Shown piece by piece: positions 12,209 to 24,386 of a stretch of DNA of 64,000 nt (position 1 is its first letter; every line of letters starts with the position of its first letter). The translations under genes were made by a program, and so were the position numbers. The notes under the pieces are model-generated. The model worked only from the letters and a program-made list of their open reading frames with translations, made no database searches and was not told where the DNA came from. Origin of the DNA: Hypholoma sublateritium FD-334 SS-4 (taxonomy: Eukaryota; Basidiomycota; Agaricomycetes; Agaricales; Strophariaceae); the NCBI GenBank assembly GCA_000827495.1, contig KN817524.1, positions 654,014 through 718,013 of the forward strand, in the 5' to 3' direction.

Positions 12209-12854
12209 CGAAATATGCTACAGAATCCGGAGAAAATGCTGTGAATCTCTTGTCAGAACTTAGTAGGCTAATACGAGTGCAAGTAAGAGACTTACAACTA
12301 AGGTAATAAAGATAGGCGAACAATAAAATAGTATCCCCTGGGCCTGGTCGGGGAAAAGGAAATGGAGGAAATGTGATCTTGACTTCGAGTCACGCGAAAT
12401 CGGAATCAATCAACCACGTGATAATCAGTATTAACGGAAATTTCGGCCCGAATTAACGCTAAATTTAAGCGCATTGTCGCTACAAGTAACGACAGTGCCT
12501 AGTAAACGCTCCTGTACACCATGACGCGCAGCGAAAGCCGCGAGCTTGTTACGAATCCTACATTGAACTTGGCCCTATTTTGTTCATCGCCCTTCCTTCT
12601 ACGCTGCCGCCGGACTATATTTGTTGTACATGGTGAACAGACTTTAGAAAGGCAGTAGTTACTGCCATGCAATAAGTTGTCCTTTCTACTGTATACTTTG
12701 CATTACATGGCGTGGTTAATCGCGAACATTAGCCAATGCAGACGCCGATCTTGACCTCTTATGGGTGGCGTGGTACTCCACTGCATACCATGGTCCATGT
12801 GGTTCCCTTCCCTTTATATGTTGAATAATCTAGATGTCAAATACATGAACATTC
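12209..12854. other. Intergenic, no gene seen
   Basis: About 650 bp upstream of BRF1 and downstream of the eIF2B epsilon stop. A CACGTG E-box core is visible near 12415. No open frame with coding character was found. Confidence 0.5.
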
Positions 12855-15800
12855 CTACGACGAGTCGCTCTCGTCCTCGCTGGCATTCGCACTCGCGGTC
12901 GTACTCGGGTTAGCGCTCGACGCGTCGCTCGCACTGATCGCGTCGCTCATCCCGTCGTCGCTTTCCCCATCTTGCGTATTCGCGCGCGATGACTCCTCCT
13001 CTTCGCTACTGCCCTCCTCTTCCGACGAGTCGATTGCCGCAGGGACTGTTCTATATGCGGTTGATCCACTTACCGTCGCCACTGGTGCCGCAGCGGGAGC
13101 AGGAGCTGCCTTGGCTGTAGGCGCAACTGATGCTGGCGTCTGGATGACCGATACAGGGACTGCCTTAGCCACAGGCACAGCAGACGCCGATTTTTCTTCA
13201 GTCGTAGCTGATGCAGATACCGTAGGCGCCGGTATCACGGGAGCCACAGGGATTGCCTTGGCTGCAGGCACAAGCTCAGCGATGGCTGCGGGCGGCAGTG
13301 GCGCCTTGATCGTGGGCGTCGGAGGCACCACAGCCGGCTTTCCTTCTGCCTCGGATTCGCTCTCGCTTTCCTCTGAGGCAGCTGTACGCGCAGCAATAGC
13401 CGCGGGCGGCGGCGCGGGTTTCATCGTGGGCGTGGCGGACACCGCTGCCGGCTTCCCCTCCGCCTCCGACTCGCTCTCGCTCTCCCCTGACGTGTCCGGT
13501 GATGGCGCGGCCACCGCCTTGGGCACAGATTTTGCCACAGCAGGAGCCTCAGCCTCGCTCTCGCTTTCATCCGAAGAGGAGTCCGACGGCGGTGCGGCCT
13601 TCGCCTTTGTAGCAGGGGCCGATGTAGATACGGCAGCAGCAGCAGGCGTGGCGGCAGGCTTCTGCGCTCGTTTTTGCGCCTCTGCCTCGCTCTCAGCCTC
13701 CGTCTCTGTTTCGCTCTCTGTCTCCGTATCACTGCCCTGCGCATCGAATTGCTGTATCATGTGCGTTCCGATCATCCAGCACTTGCGCATGTTCTCAGCT
13801 AGCGCATCTGCGCCCTCCTCGGGTTGCGCGTTGGGCAGTGCATGCCACGCGCGGATATCGTCCTCCTCGACGATGTCGTCCTGGTATAGCGCAGCGAGGA
13901 TCTGGCCAAACAGCGGCATCCGCGTCGACGACGCGCAGTGTGCCTGCGATAAAAGAGGTCAGTAGCTGATGCCGCGCGCCAATCACTTGTAAGTACCTGC
14001 AGGATCGTGACAGTTTCGACCGGGTCCACGCCGCCGATACGGTCAATCAGGCCGCCCCAGCGGCTAACCATTGTACCGATCGCCGTACGCTGCACGCGCG
14101 CGTCGCCGTCGACCAGTGGGATGCGCTCGACAATCGCAGCGACGACAGCCTCTTTCACGCGCGTGAGTGGCACGTTGCTCGCCATGCGCAGCGTTTTCAG
14201 CTCGACTGCGGCGTTGTCGACCGAGTGGCCCTCCGAGAACGCGCGCTCGAGACTCTGCGTGACCTCCGTGCGGAACTCCTCGTCCGCCATGAGACCGCCG
14301 GAGACGGAGCCCGCGTCCGTGAGCTGCAGTGAGAGGTCAGAGTGTCCCGAGATCGAGTCGTGGTCGTCGAAGTCGGACGTCTCGCTCGATGAGTCCGAGT
14401 CCGAGTCGCTCGATGACGATGCGTCACCGTCGTCGATGTCGGACAATGTATCGCCTGCAGAAACCGAGCAATGAGCGAATGCACCATGTGCTCCCGGCGG
14501 GCAGCTGCTTACCGAGCCGCATGAACCGCTGATTCTGGAAGTTCTCCGGGCCCTCCTCGTCCTCCTCCTCGTCGACGGGCCGACCGCGCGGCCAAACTAC
14601 CGCGTTGGTGTCCTTTCCTAGCCCATTCTTCTCGATCGGGTCCTGGCCTGCAATAAGACGATTGAGCAAAATCCCGAGAGAGGGCCGCAATACCGTACTC
14701 ACTCGATTCAACCTCCTCGATGTCTGAGTCGTCGTCCTCCGCGGCCGCGGCGACTTCTTCCACGCTGCGACGCGCTGACAGGCGCTCGAACGGCTGTAGC
14801 ATGGCATCAGGCCCGAGTACGACGCCCTCGCCGATAAGGCACCCGCGCGGGACGCGCGAGCCGTCTTTCACATGCGCGCCCGCGCCGAGGATGCTGCGGT
14901 CTACAGTGCACCCAGCGCCGACGACAGCGCCCTCAAAGAGGTACGAATTACGCACAGTCGCTCCTGCGCCGATGCGGCAGTGCTGCCCGACGACCGACGC
15001 GACAACGCTAGCGCCCTCGCCGATGGTCGTGTGCGACCCGATCAGCGTATTTCGCCCGACGATGGACGTCCTGTCAGGCAAAAATAACGCTCACGTCAGT
15101 AATTGATCGGCGGTGGGGTTGGGTTGATTGGAAGGTGGGCGACTAAGCGCGCAGGACGCATGGCGTTCTGTGGCAATGCAGTCCCGAGTAATGCGGCTAT
15201 TTTTTGACGTACCTTGCGAGCACGACTGTGTTGTCTTTGGCGATGTAGCGGTTCCCGCGCGTGAGCTCGTAGATGTGGCCGCCGGGGGGGTTGTCGTCGG
15301 GCACGAGTGGGAAGGTCCAGCGCGAGAGGATGTCCTTACTAACGGATTCATAGCTCCGGGTATCCTGCACACGGGCAGCGTAGCCGTCTTCAGCGATGTA
15401 GCAGTATATATTTTTCATGAGAATATCAGACGTGAGAATACCGTGCACGAAGTCGCGCCGGAGGTCGAGGTAGTCGAAATTATCCTGGAACAGAGAGGGC
15501 ACCTGCAAAGCAACCAGAAATCAGCAGGTGCGTATACCATAAGGAAGGCAACGCACCTCGACGGAGCACACATCGATTGAACAGTCTAGCAGATCGTTGC
15601 GGATATCGATTTCAGGATGCGCCGCGAAGATCTCGCGGGGGATGTTGATGCCTTTCGCGCGTGGATGACCCTGAACATGCTCGTAGTGCAAGCACTCGGA
15701 CGTCTCAGGATCGAGCACGAATACCGCCGACTCGCCGACCGTCCTGTGAACCGCGATCCAAAAGTCCACATCAGCCATCGCCCACAAGCGCATGCCGTGC

Positions 15801-16455
15801 CACCACTCACCGCGTACGATGCATCCCGCCGCTCGGCTTCACAACCATCGTCATGATCGCGTCCTTGTTCGTGCGCCGGCGCTCCTTGTGCGCGCGTACG
15901 ACGTCGTCGATGCGGATGTTGCTCACGAGGTCGCCCATGACGAGCACGAAGTCGGATGTGACGAGCCCGCGCGTGTACACGTCGCGCATCGCGTCGCCGG
16001 GCGAGAATGTCTCCTTCGCGGTCATGATCGGCACTATCTTCATGCCCGAGCCTGGCTTCGACCACTTCGAGTCCCTGTGAGCCGCCGCGCGGCGCAGTCA
16101 GCGGGTGCGGGTGCGGATGGGGGTGCGACGGATGCGATGGGCCGAGGCTTACTTGATAGCATCCTTGACGAGCTCGGCATGGGATCTGCACACGACGAAG
16201 ACCTCCTGGACGCCCGCGAGTGCGAGACTCTCAAACGTCCAATCCAGCAGAGGTGCGTTGCAGATGGGTAGCAGACACTGTGGCAGATAATCCGATGATA
16301 TGTGACATGGCGCGGTTGAGGAAGATCTCTGCTCTTACGCGAGGTTTCCGTGTAGTGAGAGGCCTAAATCGTTTATTGAAGCTATCGGCTAGGATGACAG
16401 CCTGGAGGACCTCTTCCTCCTCCATTAATTTTTCTTTGCCCGAGCTTGCGGCCAT
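12855..16455 (-). CDS. GCD6: eIF2B epsilon (GCD6) with long acidic tail
   Basis: This is the catalytic subunit of the guanine-nucleotide exchange factor for eIF2, acting in the cytosol in translation initiation. Start ATG 16455 leads into a nucleotidyl-transferase-like domain: LQAVILADSFNKRFRPL, LLPICNAPLLDWTFESL, DFVLVMGDLVSNI. A left-handed beta-helix repeat domain follows (TSIVGRNTLIGSHTTIGEGA, RIGAGATVRNSYLFEGAVVG). The C-terminal W2 HEAT-like catalytic domain contains LFGQILAALYQDDIVEEDD, AWHALP and MRKCWMIGTHMIQQFD. Family members normally end a few residues after this point. Here the same open frame continues for about 290 more residues of Ser/Glu clusters separated by Ala/Pro/Val/Lys-rich spacers, ending DESDSS. 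At least six introns are spliced in phase. Confidence 0.92.
13260..13500 (-). repeat. Imperfect repeats in the eIF2B epsilon tail
   Basis: The coding strand carries at least two adjacent, roughly 40-residue units with the pattern SESESEAEGKPA followed by TPT-K-P-PPAAIA. More divergent Ser/Glu blocks flank them on both sides. They are in frame and translated as part of the eIF2B epsilon tail. Such units fit expansion by slippage or unequal exchange. Confidence 0.7.
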
Positions 16456-16924
16456 AGATTACAAGGACAAGGAAAAGCGGAAGGTTCGAATTTGGAAAGA
16501 TGACGATCGGTATCCAGTATTCAGTATGAGTCACTTGCTCAATTTGGTCACATCGGTTATCGAGCCACGCAAAGTTCCGCGCAACACACATCCTCAATAG
16601 TCCTGTTCGAAGTATCCGAAAACCAGTGTATTACAGCACCTAAATGATGAGAGCACGATCCAATGAAAGCACTATGGGTATCGGGGTGAGAGGAATGGAC
16701 CGAGTATTAGGTATAAAAGGCGGAATGTGACTAGTCGTAACATCATAAATGAAGGGAAGCAAAACGGACCCATCCGAGCGTATCATAGGTGAAGTGCAAG
16801 CGGTATGAATCCATGATATATGGAATGTGGGTGACCAAGAATGAAGAAATGGGTAATAAAAGATGGGCTCGTCAAAGTCGTTTAAATCTCGCGAGGTCGT
16901 GCCAACGAAGAGAAAGAAAACCGG
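16456..16924. other. Intergenic, UTR and promoter sequence
   Basis: About 470 bp between two same-strand genes: upstream region of eIF2B epsilon and 3' UTR of the Ala/Pro/Glu/Lys-rich gene. No further gene seen. Confidence 0.5.
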
Positions 16925-18054
16925 TTAAGCGGTGGCAGCAACAACGGGGGCGGCAGCAGGGGCAGCCTCGATGGGCTTGGCCGGCTCCTCAACTGCGGCC
17001 ACAGGGGCAGCAGCGACCTCCTCGGTGGTGGCAGGGTTCTCGAGAGGCGCGACAGGGGTGGGCTCATCGATAACGGGGGGGTTCTCGTTTATTTTGGCGG
17101 GGGTAGCGACCTCAGCCTTGGGCTTGGACTTGAAGAAGTCACCGACACGGGCAGAAAGACGACGTCCGACCTTGAGAGCCTTGATATCCTTCTTCTCTTC
17201 CTTCTTCTCCTCCTCCTTCTGAGGCAACATTAGGAATGATGAAGGGATTGTACATGAAGTGAACTCACCTTCTCCTCCTTCACCTCCTCGGTGGCAGGAG
17301 CGGGCTCAGCCTCGGTGACGGGAGCAGCGACCTCGCTGTGATAACGCTTTCAGAAACATCAAAGAAAGGCCGATAGATTTATACTCACGTCTCCTTGACG
17401 GCCTCGGGAGCTTCCTCCTTAGGAGCCTCCTCCGCGGCGGGAGCCTCTGCGGGTGCAGCAGGCTCCTCCTTGGCAGCCTCCTCAACGACGGGAGTGACAG
17501 CCTGCAAATGGGGAAACCACGTTAGCGAACAGTTCGTGTCTAAATATAATGGCAGGTCAAACAAACATACCTCGGCTTCTTCCTTCTTCTTCTCCTTCTT
17601 GGGGCTCTTAGGGGCCTTTACTTTCTTCTCAGCCTTATTCTTTCCATCCTTGAAAGGAGCGAGGAGCTTGGCGAGCAAGCCAGGGCTCTTGGGGCGCTCC
17701 TCCTTCTTGGCCTCGGGCTCAGCCTAAGCAACGGAGTCTTTAGTTGGCAGTAAAGGGGGTTTGATGGCGTTACGTACAGCTTTAGCCTCTTCCTTTGCGG
17801 GTTCCTCAACAGCAGGAGCCTCAGCAGCGGGTTCGGCGGCAACGACGGGGGCCTCGGCGGCGGGCTCAACCTTTTGAGAGTTCAGGTAAATTTTCACCGA
17901 GCAAGTTATGGGCCAAACTTACGGCGGCGACAACGGGTTCCTCAACCTTGGGGGCCTCAACCTCGGCGACAACGGGGGCTTCGGGGGTAGGCTCGACGGC
18001 CTTGACCTCCTCAACGGGGGCGACGGGGGTAGCGACAACTTCGGGAGCAGACAT
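16925..18054 (-). CDS. Ala/Pro/Glu/Lys-rich low-complexity protein
   Basis: Not assignable to a named family. From ATG 18054 it has at least six short exons, split by 50-70 nt introns. Each encodes variants of the same A-P-A-E-E-P theme (APVVAAEPAAEAPAVEEPAK, EEPAAPAEAPAAEEAPKEEA). Two basic segments interrupt this: KSPGLLAKLLAPFKDGKNKA with a following Lys-rich run, and KALKVGRRLSARVGDFFKSK. The second is the only stretch that looks folded or membrane-associating. The stop is at 16925. Strong codon bias towards C at third positions suggests high expression. The upstream region is pyrimidine-rich on the coding strand, as in highly transcribed fungal genes. Function unknown; a cytosolic, largely disordered protein is likely. 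Confidence 0.75.
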
Positions 18055-18836
18055 TATTGCAGAACGCGACGTGAGCTGGAAGGCGGGTTGTTATGGGGGC
18101 AGAAAGGATGGGAAAGAAAAAAACATACGTTGAAAGAGAATTAATAGCAAGAGAGAGAGAAAGTTGCGTGCTACGCAGACTATGGGCCGAGAGAGAAATT
18201 AGGAAGGAAGGGATAGAGAGCTATTCAAATTTGGATGCGGCTTCTTTTTATTGCTCCAATCTGTTTACGCATTGTTTGGCCCTCAGCCCTATTTCCAGGG
18301 TCGTCGTTATGTTCCATACTCTTCCATCCCTTCTTCCCGCCCCTAATATTATGACTCCCCTGCCCTTCGCTAATACGTAGACCAGCGCGCACATCCCCTG
18401 CGTGCCCCTCAAAATAGGGCTGCGCCAGGCTCTGTTTTTGTTCTGTCCCCACTCCTGTCCCAAAAGAATCCGTAGAATTTGACCACGGTGATCCCCATCA
18501 CAGAGAACCTCATTTCTGCACAAGAGCCGAGGCCAGGCTTAAAATTATTTCCCTTCTCATGCGCAAACACCCTGATTCGCACGTACGCCTGCCCACTATG
18601 TAGTCTGCACAGGAGGACGCTGTCTGTTCACGCAATTTCCAATTCTCGCGTGTGCTCAACTTCAGGAAATTTTCTCAGCTCTCATTAGCGCCCATCTTGG
18701 CAGTCCGCCCGGCCGGCGGGGCCCACCGCGTCATTGTACGCACTTACAATAGATGCACCACAATGGAGCCAGCATGCACGGGGCATTCATATAAAGCGAC
18801 GCTGCAGCTCTGCGCCTCTTCACAACCACCTCAACC
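18055..18836. promoter_or_regulatory. Divergent promoter region
   Basis: About 780 bp between the divergent low-complexity-protein gene (minus) and the SUR7-type gene (plus). A GA-rich tract at about 18125-18195 reads as a CT tract on the minus strand, just upstream of the minus-strand start. The plus-strand gene has its own TATA box. No gene is seen within the region. Confidence 0.55.
18790..18795 (+). promoter_or_regulatory. TATA box
   Basis: TATAAA, 41 bp upstream of the ATG of the SUR7/PalI-type gene. Confidence 0.6.
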
Positions 18837-19862
18837 ATGTTCAACGTATCCGCGCTCGCCCCTGTGCTGGTCTTTATCGCGTTCCTCCTCCTACTTTTGG
18901 TATCGCTCTCGGTGCCTATAATAAGATCCATCTATCTTTTCCGCCTGTCCGCAAATATCAGCTCTAGTCTCTTGGAGAGCGGCGCGAGTGAGGCGGCCAA
19001 CTTCGGCGTCTGGGGATATTGTCTTTCTGGCATAAAAGCAACGCAAGTCCCAATTAATTCTTCCCGCCCAATTCACCATCTAACACAGTTATTCCCGTCA
19101 ATAGCGTCATCGGCATCAGCAAGAGCTCTGCAGCGGAATGCTCTAAAAGACACCTTGGGTACACCATCGACGACACGGTAGCCGACGCGTTGTATGTTGT
19201 GTCTCTATATCTGCTCGCGTGGCTGGTCTCGTGCCACAGTGCTCATCTGACAACCACAGAAATGCCAAAAGCCTTCAGACCACTATCTCTCGGGCGACGA
19301 CAGCGGCCCTCGTGCTCCACCCTATTGGTACGCCATTCACTCGTTATCGTCTGCCATAATTATTCACATCGCCCTGGTTATCACCAGCCGCCGCGCTCAC
19401 CTTTCTCACCCTATTGGCGTCGCTCTTCATCCTCCGGCGCGGATCAAATGGGACGTCCAGGCTGCCCTCCCTCATCACCCTGGTTGTCGGGAGTCTCGCG
19501 GCCTTGCTCACGACCGTGGTCTTCCTGATTGATGTTATCTTCATCGCCGTCGCACGCCATCGCGTGGCAGATGCTACAGACGACACTGTCACACTATCAT
19601 GGGGCAACGCTGTGCGTGTGCACCGTCCGCGCCTATTATACGTGCTCCAAACTCACTCCACCGTTCGCAGGTATGGATGGTCTTGGCCGCGGCGGTCGCA
19701 CTCTGGCTCTCCACGCTCGGCGCTTGCTGCGGCATCTTTGCAGGCGCGAGAAAACGGTGCGCTTCCACGCTGTTTCGCGCTTCTGGACTCACTTTATTCA
19801 TCTATCTGTCCAGCAGTAAGGTCAACACCTATTGATCGTGCAGGTTCTTTAGGACATCATGA
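18837..19862 (+). CDS. SUR7/PalI-family membrane protein
   Basis: Family members are four-helix proteins of the fungal plasma membrane (eisosomes, or pH sensing in the Rim9/PalI branch). The start at 18837 gives a first helix (LVFIAFLLLLLVSLSVPII), then the extracellular loop signature GVWGYC, followed after an intron by AAECSKRHLGYTID, the second half of the GxWGYC...C...GY motif. Later exons give AAALTFLTLLASLFILR, SLITLVVGSLAALLTTVVFL and WMVLAAAVALWLSTLGACCG, the remaining helices. A last short exon (about 19844-19862) ends KRFFRTS. Exon joins are in phase with introns of 45-85 nt. The short cytoplasmic tail is closer to small Sur7-like proteins than to long-tailed PalI. Confidence 0.8.
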
Positions 19863-20837
19863 CATATCCGCACGCCTTGTGAAAAGCCGACGGAAGACCA
19901 CGCCCTACAATGCCTAATGCCACCACAGCCTACCACGCTGCGTATATTTTTGTATCGATACTATCTCACCACTGTATTGCCGACCACGAACGATCACGAA
20001 CGATACGTATTTTCGGACGATAGCCTCATTCCATTCTGTTGCAGCGCCTCTTATACATGCCTGCGTCCTTATACCGCACTCCCTTATAATCACCGATTGA
20101 TTCTTAACGCAGCTCTTATATTAAATGTCCACCTGCATATCTACACAGCACCAATACAGAGTGCTGTGCGCACACTCTTACCAGCAATCACTCTCAGTCA
20201 TTCTGTCAAATATCGCGTCAATTAGGGTCATACGTCAATTCGTGCCACTCTCTATGTAATGTGGTCGCACACCAGTGCACACCTCCGACATGACATATGC
20301 AACGGCGACGTCAGAAACCTTGCTTCTGATCGTTTTCCGTAAAAAAAAAATATAGAAGTGGGATGAGCAATGTGGCGGATTATTACATGTTATAGCGCGC
20401 CGCGCCGCGAAGACGATCGTCAGGGTTCCGACTGGCAGTTGATCGACGATCACCCGAGCCACTAATGGCCATTGGCTTGCAATACCTCTCTGCGCATCCT
20501 TGACCAGCCAGGACCAGCTTCAACCTTGGGCAACTTGCAGCCTTCACACAGTCCATCATGCATCAGAGGCTATCGGAGACGCGTCGCGGAATGCATGGAA
20601 CATTGATGCAGCGCAATGTACGAACCTCCGGAAAATATCGCTTATGATCGGCACTTCATCTAGAAGCGCGCCGGCTCGTGGCGCTTTTTGTGGCGCCAAC
20701 GTGGGCAAGCGGCCCCGCCGCGCGCATGTGCGCAACCCGCCATATCAGACCGCGTATGTACATTCCACAATGCACATTATAATAAATCCGACGTAATATC
20801 CACATACGCCACACGAGCAGCGCGCATCTACGACGAC
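19863..20837. other. Intergenic, no gene seen
   Basis: About 975 bp between the convergent SUR7-type and NOP2 genes. It is AT-richer than the flanking coding regions. Open frames of 70-100 codons have no recognisable protein features. A run of ten A residues lies near 20341. Confidence 0.5.
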
Positions 20838-23268
20838 TTATGCTTTTGGCGCCACGGTCTTGCGCGGGGGCGGACGCAGGCCCTTCGCCTTCATGCGGGT
20901 CCGTTTCGCCTCTGCAAAAAACAAGACGGAAGACAGGGGCGGTCAGTGCACGGAGCGTGCGCAGCGCGATGGGGGACATACCCTCGAGGTACGGCCGGTC
21001 CTCCTCCGCGTCGAAACCCTTGAAGTCCGACTGCGGCACCAGCTCCGTCTTGAACTCCTCGTCGACGAGCACGGGCTCATCAACCTGCGCGGGCTCCGAC
21101 GCATTCTTCGCGCGCTTCTCGACGCGGAACTTGGCGACGAAGAACCCGTCCATGTTGTGCACATGCGGGTAGAAGCGGCGCGTCAGGTTGACGCTCGGGT
21201 GGAACGTCTTCCCGCGGTACTTGGTGAAGCCCTCAACACCGAACGCGAGCCCCGTGTCGAGCAGCTTCACGTTGGGCCGCTTGCGCAGCGCGTAGTCAAC
21301 GACCGCCTCGTTCTCCTCTACGGTCACGGAGCAGGTCGAGTACACCACGTACCCGCCGGTCTTGGACTCTGGCGAGACGCTGTCAATTGCGCACAGAATC
21401 AGTTGCTTTTGGAGGTGAGATAGGAGAGTGAAATCGCGATCCGACTATTGACATGTCAGTAGCCTGACCGAGAAGAGAGATAAACAGACACACTTTGTTG
21501 ACCTTCACGCTAGCGTCTTTGCTGATAACACCGGTACCGCTGCACGGCGCGTCCAATAGAACGCGATCAAATCCGCCCATGACCTTGGGGAACTCTCTCC
21601 CATCGTACGAACAGACAACCACATTCTTGCATCCCAGACGATGTACATTCGCCGTTAAGCTCTTCGTCCTCAGCTTGTTCATGTCGTTAGCGAACACGAC
21701 GCCCGTATTTTGCATGAGGGCAGCCATGTGTGTGGTTTTGCCACCTGGAGCTGACGCCATATCGAGGACGCGCTCGTTTGGCTGGGGCGAAAGGGCAATG
21801 ACAGGGAGGAAGGACGAGGCAGCTTGGAGCATGTAGTGTCCGGCAAGATATTCCGGGGTGGCGCCGATAGGCACAGTACTCTCGAAAACTTGGAGTCCGA
21901 CATTGGTCCATTTGCCGATGGGTTCGAGGTTAACGCCACGGTTGACGAGGGACTGTGCCAGGTCTCGTCGTCTTGTGCGCAGGGTATTCGTTCTTATTGT
22001 TACAGGGCGGGCGACTTCGTTGGCCTCGAAGAATTCAATAGCCTGTAAAATAAGTTAAGAGGCAGTATCCCCCAAAATATATGAATGGCACGAACTTCGC
22101 TGACGGGGAAGAGAAGGAACAGTTTCTCGGCAAGAAATTCGTTATATCCGTAATAACTCGCGATATCCGCGATGACTTGGTCAGTATATTCTGAACGAGA
22201 TCTGTGACGGGAATATTTGGGTAAGTAGGAGGCTACAGGTGTTATTTTAGAGTTAACTTGCCGGCCCTTCTCAGCGCGTTTGCTGAATTTAGCGAGCACT
22301 CTTACACACTCCCTCATTCGTTTTTGTACAAGGTGCACATCCGGTCCGCCAGCAGCTTTTTCTGCCTCTCTCTCTGCAGCAGTAGGTAGCTGGAACGGTT
22401 CGACGTCAATGTTACCCTCAGCATCCTCTTCGCCCTCCATGTCGACATCGTCGTCCTCGCTATCAGAAGCGTGCGCGGCCTGCGCCTCCTCGAGGTCGAG
22501 TTCCTCCTCAGCAGCGCGTCGCGCCTCGAGTTTCCGCGACTGCTCGGCCATGTTTTTCATTGTAACAGGTTCGTCTTCGTCCTCCTCATCGCTATCGCTC
22601 GAGGATGCGTCCGACTGTGTGGGGATGATTTTCTTGGGGCGTTCTGCCTGTTTTGACTTCTTCGATTTCGACTTCACGGCCACGGTTTCCTCTTCTTCAT
22701 CGGAATCAAAGTCGAACACCTGAGCTGGACCTCGTAAAGGCTCGTCACTGTAGCGTACATCATAAGAAATAAGTTCTCTAGTGTAAACATAATAACTCAC
22801 TCGTCTTCGTCCAGTTCAAGATCGTCGAGACCGCCTTCGAAAACATCCATATCTTCGAATTCGTCGTCATCCGCGTCGCTGCCCACGAACATATCTCTGA
22901 CGACAAATTGAAAAGTAAGCGCTGGGCTACACTGACATTATGCAGACCAGAGCGCACCTCGTTGTCGTTGCTTTTAGTGGGGAATCCTCGACATCCTCCC
23001 AGCCGTCTGATTCATCGTCGTCCGCTTCTTCCTCAACAACGGGCGCCTGATTTTTCTTATTAGGGTTGCCGCCAGTCTTGTGTCCCCCAGAAGTCTTTCC
23101 CTTGCTCTTGCCGCTCAGATCCTTGACCTTCTTAGCAGGCCTGGGGCTGGGCTTGCCGTCCGCATCGTCTGCCTCGGCCTTGCGTTTCCCAAGCTGTTTT
23201 TTGGATTTCCACTCTGGGTTTTCTATGGGCTCTGGTGCGCCCTGCTTGTTCTTCGCGCGGCGACCCAT
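20838..23268 (-). CDS. NOP2: rRNA (cytosine-C5) methyltransferase NOP2
   Basis: Nop2 is a nucleolar enzyme that methylates a cytosine of 25S rRNA and is needed for 60S ribosome assembly. From [10 protein letters not shown] (23268), the N-terminus is basic then acidic ([14 protein letters not shown]). It is followed by [18 protein letters not shown] and the conserved lead-in [39 protein letters not shown] and [10 protein letters not shown]. The SAM-binding fold contains [19 protein letters not shown]. The two catalytic cysteines lie in [10 protein letters not shown] and [14 protein letters not shown]. The C-terminus holds [11 protein letters not shown] and a basic end ([19 protein letters not shown]). 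At least six introns. All catalytic elements are present. Confidence 0.95.
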
Positions 23269-23566
23269 GGTAAAGTGTTAGACGTAGAAGGGCCCAGGGG
23301 ACAGGTGAACGAGTTATTTCGTTCTTGATACTTGATTTGAAAAAAATCGACAAGTGACATACTTGCACGTGGGTTTGTTAATATCCAATGGCCAAGGCAA
23401 GCAGAAGGTCGGGCCGCAAGCGCGCGCCCAATTCCCGCCCACGGGGCCCTCTCGACCAACTCTCGACAGTGCAAATTTATTCTATACGCAAGTGTCGTAA
23501 TACCAAGTACACTTAATACCCCATTTTTTGATACATCTGAACTGCCTGATGTTATGACAACGTTTA

Positions 23567-24386
23567 CTAACCTATTCTCAGCCCGAGAGCAAAGCCAGCC
23601 ACAAACGACGCCCTCGGCTGGAAATCGGCCGTCAAGAAATCAATCAACCAGTTCCACAGCCGGAAGACATTGGGTGCCCTAGACACCCCCGTCTTCGGGT
23701 CCGTGGAGTGGAACGCGTCTTCGAACTTGCTCGCTGCCCTGCCCCAGTCGACGCGTACCAACGAAGCGGAGCCGAGGTACTGCACCCAGTGTCAGTGAAC
23801 TGATGCGCTCTGGAAAGAAGGGATATCCAGCGTACCTGTAACAGGACGAACACGCCACCGAGGAGGAACGCTATGGCCTTTGCACCCTTCTTCAAGAAGA
23901 CGCCTGCGCAGATGCCCGCGACGGTGCCGAACCCCAATTCATAGACGGACACGGACGAGGCCGGCGGAGGACCCCGTTCATCGGGATACACGGGCGGCGG
24001 TGCGCTCACTTTCGTTTGTGGTGCTAATCAAAATGGCAGCGACCCTCAACGACAACTCGTCGAGGCGTTGCAGCACGGACATGCGCACCTTCACAATGGA
24101 TTATCGAGCTTCGCTGGTGTGCAAGGCCCAGACCCACACCCGCGATCGTGGCGCCTTTCAAGAGGAACGCCAGCCCTCCTTTCTCCTTCGGGCCCGCGTT
24201 TCGTACTGCCCGGACCACAGGAGACGGCGTGTTGTGGAATGTCCGCCGGAGCGCTTGGTTAGGCGCTCTTAGGTGTGTAAAGATGGAGCCGTGCTGCGGG
24301 AATAGCTGTCTGAGCTGAGATTGAGTACTCTGCACGCCCGCCCGCAAAGTGTGACGCGACAAAAGAGACGGGAAAATGTAGATCAT
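23567..24386 (-). CDS. FUN14-family mitochondrial membrane protein
   Basis: FUN14 proteins sit in the mitochondrial outer membrane. The human members (FUNDC1/2) act in mitophagy and ER contact sites; the role in fungi is less clear. The start at 24386 gives a basic, hydroxylated N-terminus typical of mitochondrial targeting, then a helix with FLLKGATIAGVGLGLA. An intron with a phase-1 join (CEAPQTKVSAPPPVYPDERG) leads to the FUN14 domain: YELGFGTVAGICAGVFLKKG, IAFLLGGVFVLLQYL, VRVDW, WLIDFLTADFQPRASFVAGF. It ends ALGLRIG. Three introns. Domain order matches yeast Fun14, which also has an N-terminal helix before the domain. No LIR motif like that of FUNDC1 was noticed. Confidence 0.85.

Noticed and set aside
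13111..13965. 284-codon plus-strand frame rich in Ala/Gly/Ser
   Set aside because: Exact antisense of the repetitive eIF2B epsilon tail; its composition follows from the repeat.
24010..24060. Apparent 35-nt intron or gene break in FUN14
   Set aside because: A GTGCGC donor further upstream and a TAG acceptor give a normal intron of about 65 nt in phase, so no break is needed.
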